This document shows positions 44,085 through 53,183 of a stretch of DNA of 64,000 bases, in pieces; the stretch's first letter is position 1; every line of letters starts with the position of its first letter. The notes beneath the pieces were generated by a model, which was not told the origin of the DNA, searched no databases, and saw only the letters and a program-made list of their open reading frames with translations. This stretch comes from Nocardioides mesophilus (GTDB lineage: Bacteria; Actinomycetota; Actinomycetes; Propionibacteriales; Nocardioidaceae): contig NZ_CP060713.1 of NCBI RefSeq assembly GCF_014395785.1, positions 338,501 through 402,500 on the forward strand, written 5' to 3'. The position numbers were made by a program, and so were the translations under genes.

Positions 44085-45490
44085 GGGGTGGTCGACCTCT
44101 CACTGCTGGTGGGGACGTCCGCAGACGGCCGGGTCACGGGGGCCAGCCGGTGCGGGCCCTCGGCGAGGAGGCGCCACAGGCTCTCCCAGGCACGCATCCC
44201 CTGGCGCAGCCGCGGGATCCGCATGAACTCGTTGGGCGCGTGCAGCTTCTCGTCCGCGGTGGAGAAGGAGAAGAAGAGCGTCTTGGCGCCGAGCACGTCC
44301 TCGAAGAGGGCGGTGGCGGGCAGCGTCCCGGCGATCACCGCGAGCAGCACCTCCTCCCCCGGGTAGACGTCCTCGAGGGCCGCCGCGGCGGCGCGGATCG
44401 CCGGGTGGTCGGCCGGGATCGTGTACGCCGGCACGCTGCCGCTGTCCGGGCGCACGCTGACGCGCACCCCGGGGACCTTGGCGGCTTCGACGTGCGCGGT
44501 GATCGCGGCGAGCACCGCGTCGGGTCGCTGGCCGGGCACCAGCCGGCAGGAGACGTGTCCGGTGGCGACGTGCGGGATGACGGTGTACTTGCCGCCGGCG
44601 GTGACCCCGTTGACCTCCAGCGTCGGCCGCTCCCAGAGCCGCTCGAGCGTGGTGTAGCCGGACTCGCCGAACACCTCGTCGAGGCCGAGGCCGGTGCGGT
44701 AGCTCGCCTCGTCGAAGTCGACCCGGCCGATCTCCTCGCGCCGGGCTGCCGAGAGCTCGGGGATCCCGTCGTAGAAGCCGTCGACCGCGACGCTCCCCTC
44801 GCGGGTGTGCAGGCCCGCGAGGACCTCGACGAGCGCGTGCAGCGGGTTGGCGACCGTGCCGCCGAAGCGGCCCGAGTGCAGGTCGTCGTCGGCGCCCTCG
44901 ACGACGACGTCGAGGGTGGCCAGGCCCTTGGACGCGATGGACAGCGACGGCTCGCTCGGCCGCCACATCGCCCCGTCGGCCGAGATCACCAGGTCGGCGG
45001 CGAGCTCCTCGGCGTGCTCGCGGAGGTACGCCGGGAGGTTCGGGCTCCCGATCTCCTCCTCGCCCTCGAAGAGGAACTTCACGTTCAGCGGCAGGCCGCC
45101 CTCCTGCGCGAGGAACGCCTGCGCGACCTTGAGGACGATGTACACCGGCCCCTTGTCGTCGCTGCACCCGCGACCGCGCATCACGCCGGCGTCGACGGTC
45201 AGCTCGAAGGGCGGCGAGGTCCACTCCGCGAGGTCCCCGGTGGGCTGCACGTCGTAGTGGCCGTAGACCAGGATCGTCGGCGCGCCGGGCCGGCCGAGCC
45301 AGTCGGCGCGGACCACCGGGTGCCCCTCGGTGGGCACGACGCGACCGTCGGCGAAGGCCAGCTGGCCGGCGAGCCACTCGGCCGCGGCGCGCATGGTCTC
45401 CGGGGTGGCGTCGCGGCTGACACTCGGGATCGCGACGTACCCGGCCAGCTCGGTGAGGTACCCGGTGTCGTCGGGGTCAAAGGAGAGCAT
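44081..45490 (-). CDS. M20 family dipeptidase
   Basis: This 469-residue zinc peptidase shows the metal-binding YGHYDVQPTGD, GCSDDKGPV and EGEEEIGSPN segments of the M20 dipeptidase subgroup (carnosinase/DUG1-like), with a dimerisation domain inserted. The ATG at 45490 lies inside the end of the SDR gene; a GTG two codons earlier is an alternative. Four-base overlap with the downstream M19 gene links them. Together they would split di- and tripeptides brought in by the ABC importer. Confidence 0.92.
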   Translation of the reverse strand: MLSFDPDDTGYLTELAGYVAIPSVSRDATPETMRAAAEWLAGQLAFADGRVVPTEGHPVVRADWLGRPGAPTILVYGHYDVQPTGDLAEWTSPPFELTVDAGVMRGRGCSDDKGPVYIVLKVAQAFLAQEGGLPLNVKFLFEGEEEIGSPNLPAYLREHAEELAADLVISADGAMWRPSEPSLSIASKGLATLDVVVEGADDDLHSGRFGGTVANPLHALVEVLAGLHTREGSVAVDGFYDGIPELSAARREEIGRVDFDEASYRTGLGLDEVFGESGYTTLERLWERPTLEVNGVTAGGKYTVIPHVATGHVSCRLVPGQRPDAVLAAITAHVEAAKVPGVRVSVRPDSGSVPAYTIPADHPAIRAAAAALEDVYPGEEVLLAVIAGTLPATALFEDVLGAKTLFFSFSTADEKLHAPNEFMRIPRLRQGMRAWESLWRLLAEGPHRLAPVTRPSADVPTSSERSTTP

Positions 45491-46190
45491 GGCCACCGTC
45501 GATCGACAGGGTCTGACCGGTGATCCAGGAGGACCGCTCGGAGACGAAGAAGCTCACGCCGTGAGCGATGTCCTCGGCCTGGCCGAGCCGGCGGACCGAG
45601 ATGCCGGACAGCAGCTGGGCCTGACCGTCCTCGCCGTAGCTCTCCCACTGCTCGATGGTCGTGGGGTTCGAGAGCACGAAGCCCGGGGCGATGCAGTTGA
45701 CGGTGACGCCGAACCGGCCGAGCTCGTGGGCCATCTGGCGGGTGAAGCCGATCTGACCGGCCTTGGCGCTGGCGTAGGCCTGGATCCCGGTGAGGCTGAC
45801 GCTGCGTCCCGCGCCGGAGGAGATGTTGACGATCCGGCCCCAGCCTCGCCGCTTCATGCCCGGCACCGCCGCCCGCGTGCAGTTGAAGGCGCTGGTCAGG
45901 TTCGTCTCCACGACGACGGACCACGACTCGTCGGTGACGTCCTCGATGGGGACGTGCACCTGCCCGACGACGCCGCCGGCGTTGTTGACCAGGACGTCGA
46001 CGTCGCCGACGGAGGCGAAGAACGCGTTCACGGCCCCCGGGTCGGTCACGTCGACGCTGTCCTTGTCGATCCGGTGGACCTTCATCCCGTCGTCCTCGAG
46101 CCCGTCGGCGATCGCGGCGCCGATGCCGTGGGCCGTGCCGGTCACGACGGCAACCCGGGCCGTGGCCGGCTCCGCAGTTCGCGCTGTCAT
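45477..46190 (-). CDS. short-chain dehydrogenase/reductase
   Basis: This 237-residue NAD(P)-dependent SDR has the cofactor motif VVTGTAHGIGAAIA, NNAGG, the serine in IVNISSGAG, the catalytic YASAK and a C-terminal SIDGGHALL. AGGAGG precedes the ATG at 46190. It overlaps the methylaspartate ammonia-lyase stop by four bases and the M20 gene by up to 20 bases. A 3-hydroxy or 2-hydroxy acid formed in the same pathway could be the substrate, but this is not shown. Confidence 0.92.
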   Translation of the reverse strand: MTARTAEPATARVAVVTGTAHGIGAAIADGLEDDGMKVHRIDKDSVDVTDPGAVNAFFASVGDVDVLVNNAGGVVGQVHVPIEDVTDESWSVVVETNLTSAFNCTRAAVPGMKRRGWGRIVNISSGAGRSVSLTGIQAYASAKAGQIGFTRQMAHELGRFGVTVNCIAPGFVLSNPTTIEQWESYGEDGQAQLLSGISVRRLGQAEDIAHGVSFFVSERSSWITGQTLSIDGGHALL

Positions 46191-47479
46191 TGCGTGGTCC
46201 TCCTTGTCGCGGGGTCGGGCGCCGAGTGGTCGGCGTCCGCTCGGGCCCCGACGATGGCGCAGACGCGCGCCATCTCGTTGCCGACGATCATCAGGCCCTC
46301 GTCCACGCCCATCCCGGGCTTGGCGAGCACCTGCCCGGCGCCGCAGGCCATCGCGAGATGTGCGCTGACCTCCGCCGACCGGTCCGTCTCGTTGCAGGTG
46401 CCGCCGCAGTAGGCGACCAGGCCGGCCGCGCGCACCAGCAGCAGCGCCTCGACGGTGTTGGTGATCCCGCCGAGGTCGGGCGTCTTCACGTGGATGACGT
46501 CGGCCGCGCCGCGGTCGACGAACAGCGCGATGTCCTCGAGCGTGTTGCACCACTCGTCGACGGCGATCCAGACGTTGCTGCCGCGCTGGCGCAGCCCGGC
46601 ACGCAGCCGCGCACAGGCCTCGACCTGGGCCTCCCGGCTGCCCGCGTCCACGGGGTGCTCGACGGTCAGCTGGTACGGCGCGGCCAGTCGCCCGAGCCCG
46701 GCGAGGTAGTCGGCCACGGCGTCCAGGTCGGCGTCGAAGGCGATCCCGATGGTGCCGTAGGTGTCGAGGTGGAACCGCGGCCGGTATCCGTCGTCGACCC
46801 GGAGCTCACCGATCCGGGCGACCAGCCAGGCGACGTACTCCTCCAGCAGCTCCCCGCGGGCGCCGAGCTTGGTCGCCACGTGGTTGACCAGCCCGTGCGG
46901 CAGCACGTCGACCCGCTTGAGGATCATCTTCTCGGCGTTGACGTACCGGTCGTCCCCGGACTGGGCGAACATCGGGACCGGCTGCAGCTCGACGCCGGTG
47001 GCGTACTCGTCGCGGACCACCTCGGCCATCGTCCGGTGCCGGCTCTGCGCCACGGCGTCGAGGACGGCCTGGGTGACGCCGTACCGGACCGCGGTGTGGA
47101 GCAGCTCCCCATCGGTGCCGCGGACGGCGTCCACCGTCCCGGCCAGCTCGCGGAACGACGTGAGCTCGGCGCCGACCAGGACCGGGCGCAGGTGCTCGTC
47201 GATCTCGCGGGCGGCGTCCAGCGCGGAGAACACCGGGTCGCGGCCGCCGGCGCCGCTGTACTGCACCGCGGCGCAGTCGCCGTGGGCGACCGAGCCGTCG
47301 TCGAGCACCAGCAGCACCGACAGCGCCTCCCCCGCCTGCCGGACCGCGTCGAAGCCGGGGGTGAGCGGCGCCCCGGCGTAGCCGAACCCGTCGTGCTCGG
47401 CACCGGCCCGAATGGCGGCCTGGTCGTCGGCGAAGAACCCGGCCCGGACGGGCACCGTGAGGAGGTCGCGGATCCTCAC
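46187..47479 (-). CDS. mal: methylaspartate ammonia-lyase
   Basis: MAL splits (2S,3S)-3-methylaspartate into mesaconate and ammonia; it belongs to the enolase superfamily and uses Mg2+. All known catalytic positions are kept: His195 in DVLPHGLVNHV, metal ligands Asp239 in FHLDTYGTIG, Glu274 in VEHPVDAG and Asp308 in AVDEWCNT, base Lys332 in HVKTPDLGG, and Cys362 in GGTCNETDRS. Numbering is one ahead of the Clostridium amalonaticum enzyme. The 430-residue length is normal. The GTG at 47479 overlaps the M55 stop by four bases. No glutamate mutase is in the window, so this is not the usual glutamate fermentation setting. Confidence 0.93.
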   Translation of the reverse strand: MRIRDLLTVPVRAGFFADDQAAIRAGAEHDGFGYAGAPLTPGFDAVRQAGEALSVLLVLDDGSVAHGDCAAVQYSGAGGRDPVFSALDAAREIDEHLRPVLVGAELTSFRELAGTVDAVRGTDGELLHTAVRYGVTQAVLDAVAQSRHRTMAEVVRDEYATGVELQPVPMFAQSGDDRYVNAEKMILKRVDVLPHGLVNHVATKLGARGELLEEYVAWLVARIGELRVDDGYRPRFHLDTYGTIGIAFDADLDAVADYLAGLGRLAAPYQLTVEHPVDAGSREAQVEACARLRAGLRQRGSNVWIAVDEWCNTLEDIALFVDRGAADVIHVKTPDLGGITNTVEALLLVRAAGLVAYCGGTCNETDRSAEVSAHLAMACGAGQVLAKPGMGVDEGLMIVGNEMARVCAIVGARADADHSAPDPATRRTTQ

Positions 47480-48297
47480 TCGACGAGCCCGCGGCACAGC
47501 AGCACGACGGTGATGAAGGTGCGGTAGATCGCGAGCGGGTCGGTGCCGGTGATGCGGGCAGCGAGCGCACCGGTGCGCTCGACCCCCGCGATCCGGGCCG
47601 CCAGCTCGCAGTAGTCGCTGCTGCGGAAGGAGATCGCCAGGGTCACCGGGGCACCGGACCCCGGCTCGACGGTCGGCAGGTCCTGCACGGCCAGCCGGGC
47701 CTCCTCGCGGATCAGCTCCTGGGCGGCGGCTGGGTGCAGCGACTCCGCGGAGAAGCGGCTGACGGACTTCTTGACCACGGCCGCGCGGATGTCCGGACAG
47801 AAGCGTCGCGTCTCCTCGGCCGTCGTCGTGTCGCCGGTGACCAGCACGATCGGCACGCCGTACGCCCGGGCCACGAGCGAGTTGATGCCCGCCTCCCCCG
47901 CGACCACGCCGTCGATCGTCACCTCGGCGAAGGCGAGTGGGAAGTACGTGTGCGACAGCACGGAGCCCTCGCTGCCCATCGAGCCGTGGTAGGACACCAG
48001 GAAGATGGCGTCGAAGCTGTCGTCGAGGCCCTGCATCATGTACATCGGCTTGTAGCGGCCGGAGAGGTAGCTCGCGCGCCCGGCCAGGGCGTCCGGACGG
48101 AGGTTGGCCATCTTCGAGTGCGCGTCGTTGACGAGGAACTCCGTCGCACCCGCCGCCTGCGCCCCCTCGATCGCGGCGTTGATCTCCTGGGTCAGCAGGT
48201 CGGTGTAGTAGGGGTACGTCGCCCCGCCGGCCATGCACTGGTCCCAGTCGACGACACCGGCGGTGCCCTCCATGTCGGAGGAGATGAAGATCTTCAC
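47476..48297 (-). CDS. M55 family D-aminopeptidase (DppA-like)
   Basis: The 273-residue protein carries the M55 zinc motif SDMEGTAGV at the N-terminus, then VNDAHSKM, a histidine in VSYHGSMGSEGSVLSHTY and a glutamate in VAGEAGIN, matching the binuclear site of DppA. DppA of Bacillus removes D-Ala from D-Ala-D-Ala and D-Ala-Gly-Gly, so this enzyme could take D-residues off the N-terminus of peptides. GTGA overlaps join it to both neighbours. Confidence 0.92.
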   Translation of the reverse strand: MKIFISSDMEGTAGVVDWDQCMAGGATYPYYTDLLTQEINAAIEGAQAAGATEFLVNDAHSKMANLRPDALAGRASYLSGRYKPMYMMQGLDDSFDAIFLVSYHGSMGSEGSVLSHTYFPLAFAEVTIDGVVAGEAGINSLVARAYGVPIVLVTGDTTTAEETRRFCPDIRAAVVKKSVSRFSAESLHPAAAQELIREEARLAVQDLPTVEPGSGAPVTLAISFRSSDYCELAARIAGVERTGALAARITGTDPLAIYRTFITVVLLCRGLVE

Positions 48298-49241
48298 AGG
48301 ACGCTCCTGGGGTGCAGCTCGGGCTCGGTCGAGGACTCGGTCATCACGGCGTACGTCGAGCCGGCCTGGCCGGCAGCGGCGCCGTGACGGCCGTCGGGGG
48401 TGAGGGCCAGGCAGCGCAGCTCTGCCCGGAACTCGTCGGGCAGCGTCGCCGCGTCCGCGAGCATCGCCCGGCACGCCTCGACCGGATCCAGCCCGCGGGC
48501 CAGCCCGGCCACGATGGCCGCGGCACCGGTCGCACGCATGCTCAGCTCGCCGCGCCCGGTGCAGGCCGCGCCGCCGTAGCGCAGGTCCGCGTAGTTGCCG
48601 GCCCCCGGAAGGGCGGAGTCGCCGACCCGGCCGGGATACTTCCACGGGTAGCCGCTGGTGGACACCCCGACTACGAGCTCGCCTGAAGCGTCCAGGGCCA
48701 GGATGTTGATGGTCCCCCAGGGGCCGTCGTGCGGGACCAGCTGCCGGACCAGCTCCACGGCCGTGGTCCGGTAGAGCTCGTCACCGGGCAGCGAGGTCGT
48801 CCGCTCGCCCTCGACGGACTCGGCCGAGGGGTTCAGCGCGCTGCGGAACAGGGCCATCGCCTCCTCGGTCAGCAGCTCGGCCCGCTCGAAGCCGTGCTCC
48901 TCGGCGAAGAGCTCGGCGCCGGTGCCGACGAGCAGGCTGTGCTGCGGCAGCCGCTCGAGGACGGCGCGCGCGATCGAGATCGGGTGCGGGAACCCCTGGA
49001 CGGCGCCGACCGCGCCGAAGGCGCGCGACGAGCCGACCATCACGGACGCGTCGAGCTCGACGACGCCCTGGGCGTTGGGCAGTCCGCCGGTGCCGACGTA
49101 GTGGTCGGCGAGGTTGTCCTCGCAGCGCCACATCGCCGCCTCGACGGCGTCGAGCGCGGAGCCGCCGCGCGCCAAGATCTCCATCGCGGCGGGCAACCCG
49201 ACCTCGCTGCGCTCGCTGCCGATGACCACTGGGGCGCTCAT
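48294..49241 (-). CDS. Thr-nucleophile asparaginase/isoaspartyl peptidase-like hydrolase (T2 family)
   Basis: The 315-residue protein belongs to the N-terminal-nucleophile hydrolases that include glycosylasparaginase and isoaspartyl peptidase. The mature nucleophile should be Thr177 in GPWGTINILALD, exposed by self-cleavage, followed by VGVSTSGYPWKYPGRVGDSA and PGAGNYADLRYGGAACTGRG. Such enzymes cut the side-chain amide of Asn or isoaspartyl-linked dipeptides. It is cytoplasmic and joined by ATGA and GTGA overlaps to the ABC ATPase and M55 genes. Confidence 0.9.
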   Translation of the reverse strand: MSAPVVIGSERSEVGLPAAMEILARGGSALDAVEAAMWRCEDNLADHYVGTGGLPNAQGVVELDASVMVGSSRAFGAVGAVQGFPHPISIARAVLERLPQHSLLVGTGAELFAEEHGFERAELLTEEAMALFRSALNPSAESVEGERTTSLPGDELYRTTAVELVRQLVPHDGPWGTINILALDASGELVVGVSTSGYPWKYPGRVGDSALPGAGNYADLRYGGAACTGRGELSMRATGAAAIVAGLARGLDPVEACRAMLADAATLPDEFRAELRCLALTPDGRHGAAAGQAGSTYAVMTESSTEPELHPRSVL

Positions 49242-50278
49242 GCGGGAACCTCCGTACGTCGTTCGGGGACGTGCACGCACGCCGCGGCACGGTCGGGCCG
49301 GACCGGGTCCTGGATGAGCAGGGGCTCGTCGACGCAGGCCGCGACCACGGCCGGGCACCGGTCGGCGTAGCGGCACGGCGTGTGGTCGCCCGCGGCGCCG
49401 TCCCGTGCCACCTGCTCGCGGATCCCGGACTGGTCGGAAAGCTCGGCATCGTCCGCGACGACGATGCCGTCGGGCCCGACCAGTCGCGGGACCGACCCGA
49501 TGAGCAGCGAGGTGTAGGGATGCACCGGGTCGTCGAAGACCGTCTCGGTGCCGCCGGTCTCGACGATCCGGCCGCCGTACATCACGGCGGTGCGGTCGCT
49601 GATCTGGCGGACCACCGCCATGTTGTGCGAGACGAAGATCATCGAGAGGTCGAGCGTCTCCTTGAGGTCGGAGAGCAGGTTGATGATGTTCGCCTGCACC
49701 GAGACGTCGAGCGCCGAGACCGGCTCGTCCGCGATCAGCACCGTCGGCTCGACGGCGAGGGCCCGGGCGATCCCGATCCGCTGCCGCTGGCCGCCGGAGA
49801 ACTGGCGTGGCCGCTGCTCCAGCGCCCGTTCGGGCAGTCCGACCAGGTGCATGAGCTCCCGGTTGCGCGCCTCGATCCCCCCGCGGGGCACGAGCTGGTG
49901 GAAGCGCAGGAGCTCGGTGAGCACCTGACCGACGGTCATCCGTGGGTTCAGCGAGCTGTAGGGGTCCTGGAAGACCATCTGCACGGCCCTCCGCTGGGCC
50001 CGGCTGCGACTTCCCCCGACCACCGTCTCGCCGTCGTAGCGGATGGTCCCGGCGGTCGGCTCGTAGAGCCCGACGATGCAGCGCGCGAGCGTCGACTTGC
50101 CGCACCCGGACTCGCCGACCAGGCCGAGCGTCTCGCCGCGGTGGAGCACCAGGTCGACCCCGTCGACCGCCCGGTTCACCGTCGGGCGACGGCCGAACAG
50201 CCGGTCGGTCACCGCCACCGGCTGGGTGAAGTGGTGCGCCAGCCCCTCGACCGCGAGGATCTCCGTTCCGGCGGCCAT
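49238..50278 (-). CDS. oligopeptide/dipeptide ABC transporter ATP-binding protein (DppF type)
   Basis: The 346-residue ATPase has Walker [10 protein letters not shown], signature [11 protein letters not shown], Walker [13 protein letters not shown] and the H-loop in IFVSHNM. The C-terminal oligopeptide-transporter extension holds [14 protein letters not shown], a cysteine-rich zone of this subgroup. It overlaps the DppD gene by one base and the Thr hydrolase gene by four, so is co-translated with the catabolic enzymes. Confidence 0.94.
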   Translation of the reverse strand: MAAGTEILAVEGLAHHFTQPVAVTDRLFGRRPTVNRAVDGVDLVLHRGETLGLVGESGCGKSTLARCIVGLYEPTAGTIRYDGETVVGGSRSRAQRRAVQMVFQDPYSSLNPRMTVGQVLTELLRFHQLVPRGGIEARNRELMHLVGLPERALEQRPRQFSGGQRQRIGIARALAVEPTVLIADEPVSALDVSVQANIINLLSDLKETLDLSMIFVSHNMAVVRQISDRTAVMYGGRIVETGGTETVFDDPVHPYTSLLIGSVPRLVGPDGIVVADDAELSDQSGIREQVARDGAAGDHTPCRYADRCPAVVAACVDEPLLIQDPVRPDRAAACVHVPERRTEVPA

Positions 50279-51333
50279 CAGCGTGGCACCACCAGTTCGT
50301 CAGAGATCAGCGTGGGATCCTCGGCGATCATCGCGGGCCACTCGGGAGCGGTGTCCACCCGCCAGCAGGCGCTCAGCCGCGCACCCGCGTCGGCACCCGG
50401 CACGGCGACCTCGGCGAGCGGCGGCTCCTCGTGGGTGCAGCCCTCGGCCACGAACGGGCAGCGCGGCGCGAACGAGCAGCCGACGACCGGTCGGGTGAGG
50501 TCCGGCGGCTGGCCCACGATCGTGAGCAGTCGGTGGACCCGCTGCCCCGGGTCGGGCACCGAGCGCAGCAGCGAGAACGTGTAGGGGTGCCGCGGCGCGT
50601 GCACCAGGTCCACCAGGTTGCCGGACTCCACCACCCTGCCGGCGTACATGACGTAGAGACGCGAGCAGGTCTGGCTGACCACGGCGAGGTCGTGGCTGAC
50701 CAGCAGCAGCCCGACGCGCTCCTCCTCCTGGAGCCGGCGCAGCACGCCCAGCACCTGTGCCTGGATGGTGACGTCCAGCGCGGTCGTCGGCTCGTCGGCG
50801 AGGATCACCCGCGGCTTGGTGGACAGCGCGATCGCGATGCAGATCCGCTGCCGCATGCCGCCGGAGAGCTGGTGCGGGTAGAGCCGGTAGCGACGCTCGG
50901 CGTCGGCGATCCCCACCTGGGCCATCAGGTCCACCGCGATCGCGTGCGCCTCCGAGCGGGACTTGCCGAGCTTGCGCAGCGGCGCCTCTGCGATCTGGTC
51001 GCCGACGCGCTTGACCGGGTTCAGCGCGGTCAGCGAGTCCTGGAAGATCATGCTCATGGTGTCGGTGAGACGCCGGCTCAGCTCCTTCGGCGCCAGCCCG
51101 GTGACGTCCTCGCCGTCGATGAGGACGGTTCCGTCCACGCGTTGGGCGGGGTGCGGGAGCAGGCCGAGCAGGGCCCGCAGGGCCAGGCTCTTGCCCGACC
51201 CGGACTCACCCACGAGGCCGACGGCCTCGCCGGTGCCCACCGAGAGCGAGACACCGCGCACCGCGTGCAGCCGGCCGTGCGGCAGGGGGATGTCGATGGT
51301 GAGGTCACGGACCTCGAGCAGGGGGGCGGTCAT
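50278..51333 (-). CDS. dipeptide ABC transporter ATP-binding protein (DppD type)
   Basis: The 351-residue ATPase has Walker [11 protein letters not shown], signature [11 protein letters not shown], Walker [13 protein letters not shown] and H-loop LLVSHDL, followed by the oligopeptide-transporter C-terminal segment with [14 protein letters not shown]. It is the first of the two ATPases of the importer, and overlaps its neighbours by four bases upstream and one base downstream. Confidence 0.94.
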   Translation of the reverse strand: MTAPLLEVRDLTIDIPLPHGRLHAVRGVSLSVGTGEAVGLVGESGSGKSLALRALLGLLPHPAQRVDGTVLIDGEDVTGLAPKELSRRLTDTMSMIFQDSLTALNPVKRVGDQIAEAPLRKLGKSRSEAHAIAVDLMAQVGIADAERRYRLYPHQLSGGMRQRICIAIALSTKPRVILADEPTTALDVTIQAQVLGVLRRLQEEERVGLLLVSHDLAVVSQTCSRLYVMYAGRVVESGNLVDLVHAPRHPYTFSLLRSVPDPGQRVHRLLTIVGQPPDLTRPVVGCSFAPRCPFVAEGCTHEEPPLAEVAVPGADAGARLSACWRVDTAPEWPAMIAEDPTLISDELVVPR

Positions 51334-52196
51334 CGGTTGGCCTTCTCCACGATTCCGTCCGCGATCAGCGCGAGGGACAGCCCGGTCACCACGACCGCCA
51401 GACCCGGGATCGTGGACATGTACCACTTGGTCAGGATGAACTGCTGGCCCTCCTGGATCATCGTTCCCCAGTCCGGCGTCGGCGGTGGCACGCCCAGGCC
51501 GAGGAAGCCCAGCGTGACGATGGCGAGCAGCGTGAGGACGATGTCGCTCATCGAGAAGACGATCGCCTGCAGCACGACGTTGGGCATCAGGTGCCGCAGC
51601 AGGATCCGCCACGTCGGCAGGCCGCTGGCCCGCGCCGCCATGGCGTACTCCTGCTCCTTGGCGGTGAGGACCTGGGCCCGCACGATCCGGGCGTAGGCGA
51701 CCCAGCCGACCAGCGTGATGGCCGTGTAGATGCTGGTGGTGCCGGGCCCCATCGCGAACACCAGGGCGATCACGAGGACCAGGAACGGGAAGGCGATGAC
51801 GATGTCGATGATCCGGCCGACCACGCCGTCGACCCAGCCACCGAACCAGCCGGCGACCAGGCCGACCAGGCTGCCGATGATGAACGGCGAGATCACCGCG
51901 AGCACGCCGACGCGCAGGTCGACGCGGGCGCCGTACAGCAGCCGCGAGAGGACGTCGCGCCCGAGGGCGTCGGTGCCGAGCGGGTGGTCGGGTGAGCCGG
52001 GGCTCAGGAAGGCCTCGTTGAGGTTCTGGGCGATCGGGTCGTGAGAGGTCAGCAGCGGCGCGCAGAGCGCGGCCAGCACGATCAGCCCGAACAGCACCAG
52101 CCCGGAGACCAGCGGGGCGTTCCAGCGGCCGGAGCGGCCGCGGCGGGTGCCCGGGAGGGCCGCGACGACGGGTCCGACGGGGGTGGCGGCGCTCAT
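51330..52196 (-). CDS. dipeptide ABC transporter permease (DppC type)
   Basis: The 288-residue permease has an N-terminal membrane segment (about residues 28-50), an HPLGTDALGRDVLSRLLYGA motif in the first outer loop, five further segments and the ATPase-contact EAA-like loop AMAARASGLPTWRILLRHLM. DppC-type proteins pair with DppB to form the channel. ATGA overlaps connect both neighbours. Confidence 0.94.
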   Translation of the reverse strand: MSAATPVGPVVAALPGTRRGRSGRWNAPLVSGLVLFGLIVLAALCAPLLTSHDPIAQNLNEAFLSPGSPDHPLGTDALGRDVLSRLLYGARVDLRVGVLAVISPFIIGSLVGLVAGWFGGWVDGVVGRIIDIVIAFPFLVLVIALVFAMGPGTTSIYTAITLVGWVAYARIVRAQVLTAKEQEYAMAARASGLPTWRILLRHLMPNVVLQAIVFSMSDIVLTLLAIVTLGFLGLGVPPPTPDWGTMIQEGQQFILTKWYMSTIPGLAVVVTGLSLALIADGIVEKANR

Positions 52197-53134
52197 GCCA
52201 GGCTCACGCGAGGGTCGAGGGCCGCGTGGGTCAGGTCGGTGAGCAGGTTGACCGCGACCACCATGACCGCGAAGACCAGGGTGATCCCCTGGACGGTCGG
52301 GAAGTCGCGGCCGAGGATCGAGTTGATCATCTGCTGTCCCATGCCGGGCAGCGAGAAGACCCGCTCGACCACCAGGGTCGAGCCGGTGAGGTAGGCGATG
52401 TTGACGCCGAGCACCGTGATCGAGGAGATGGAGGCGTTGCGCAGGGCGTGCCCGAGCACGACCCGTGACGAGCTGAGCCCCTTCGAGCGCGCGGTCACGA
52501 TGTAGTCGCTGCTGAGGACGTCGATCATGCTCGCGCGCAGGCTGCGGATCAGGATGGGCGACAACGTGAGCGCGATCGTCAGCCCGGGCAGGATCATCCC
52601 GACCACGTGCTCGCCGAAGGTGTCGCCGTACCCCGCGACCGGGAACCAGCCGAGCTTCAGGCCGAAGACCAGGATCAGCATGATCCCCAGCCAGAAGGAC
52701 GGCAGCCCCAGGCCGATCACCGGCACCGCGCGGATGATGTTGTCCGCGACCCCGTTGCGCCGTGCCGCGGCCAGGACGGCCAGCGGTACGGCGATCAGCA
52801 CGGTGAAGATGGTCGCGGAGACCAGCAGCCACAACGTCGTCGGGAGGCTGAGGGCGATCAGCTCGGTCACCGCGCTGTCGTAGACGTAGGAGTGGCCGAG
52901 GTCTCCCTGGAACAGGTGTCCCAGGAACGTGAGGTACTGGCTCCAGACCGGCTGGTCGAGCCCCAGCTGCGAGCGGATCTCACGGATCGCGTCGGGCGTC
53001 GCGTGCGAGCCCAGCAGGCTGGCCGCCGGGTCGCCCGGGATCAGTCTGATCAGGAAGAACACGATCAGGCTGATCCCGAGCAGCACCGGCACGAGCGACA
53101 CCAGGCGTTTCAGGATGTAGACCAGGTACCTCAT
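52193..53134 (-). CDS. dipeptide ABC transporter permease (DppB type)
   Basis: The 313-residue permease has six membrane segments with the family N-terminus YLVYILKRLVSLVPVLLGIS, the RLIPGDPAASLLG motif of the first outer loop and the EAA-like loop VTARSKGLSSSRVVLGHALR. With DppC it forms the transport path for peptides handed over by the substrate-binding lipoprotein encoded 49 bp upstream. Confidence 0.94.
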   Translation of the reverse strand: MRYLVYILKRLVSLVPVLLGISLIVFFLIRLIPGDPAASLLGSHATPDAIREIRSQLGLDQPVWSQYLTFLGHLFQGDLGHSYVYDSAVTELIALSLPTTLWLLVSATIFTVLIAVPLAVLAAARRNGVADNIIRAVPVIGLGLPSFWLGIMLILVFGLKLGWFPVAGYGDTFGEHVVGMILPGLTIALTLSPILIRSLRASMIDVLSSDYIVTARSKGLSSSRVVLGHALRNASISSITVLGVNIAYLTGSTLVVERVFSLPGMGQQMINSILGRDFPTVQGITLVFAVMVVAVNLLTDLTHAALDPRVSLA

Positions 53135-53183
53135 CGACTCCGGTGCTCCTCGTGGATCGTCGGACGGGTCGGGGACAGCACGC

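Noticed and set aside
46187-47479. Methylaspartate ammonia-lyase as part of glutamate fermentation
   Set aside because: No glutamate mutase or other pathway gene is present, and the operon is made of peptide uptake and peptidase genes.
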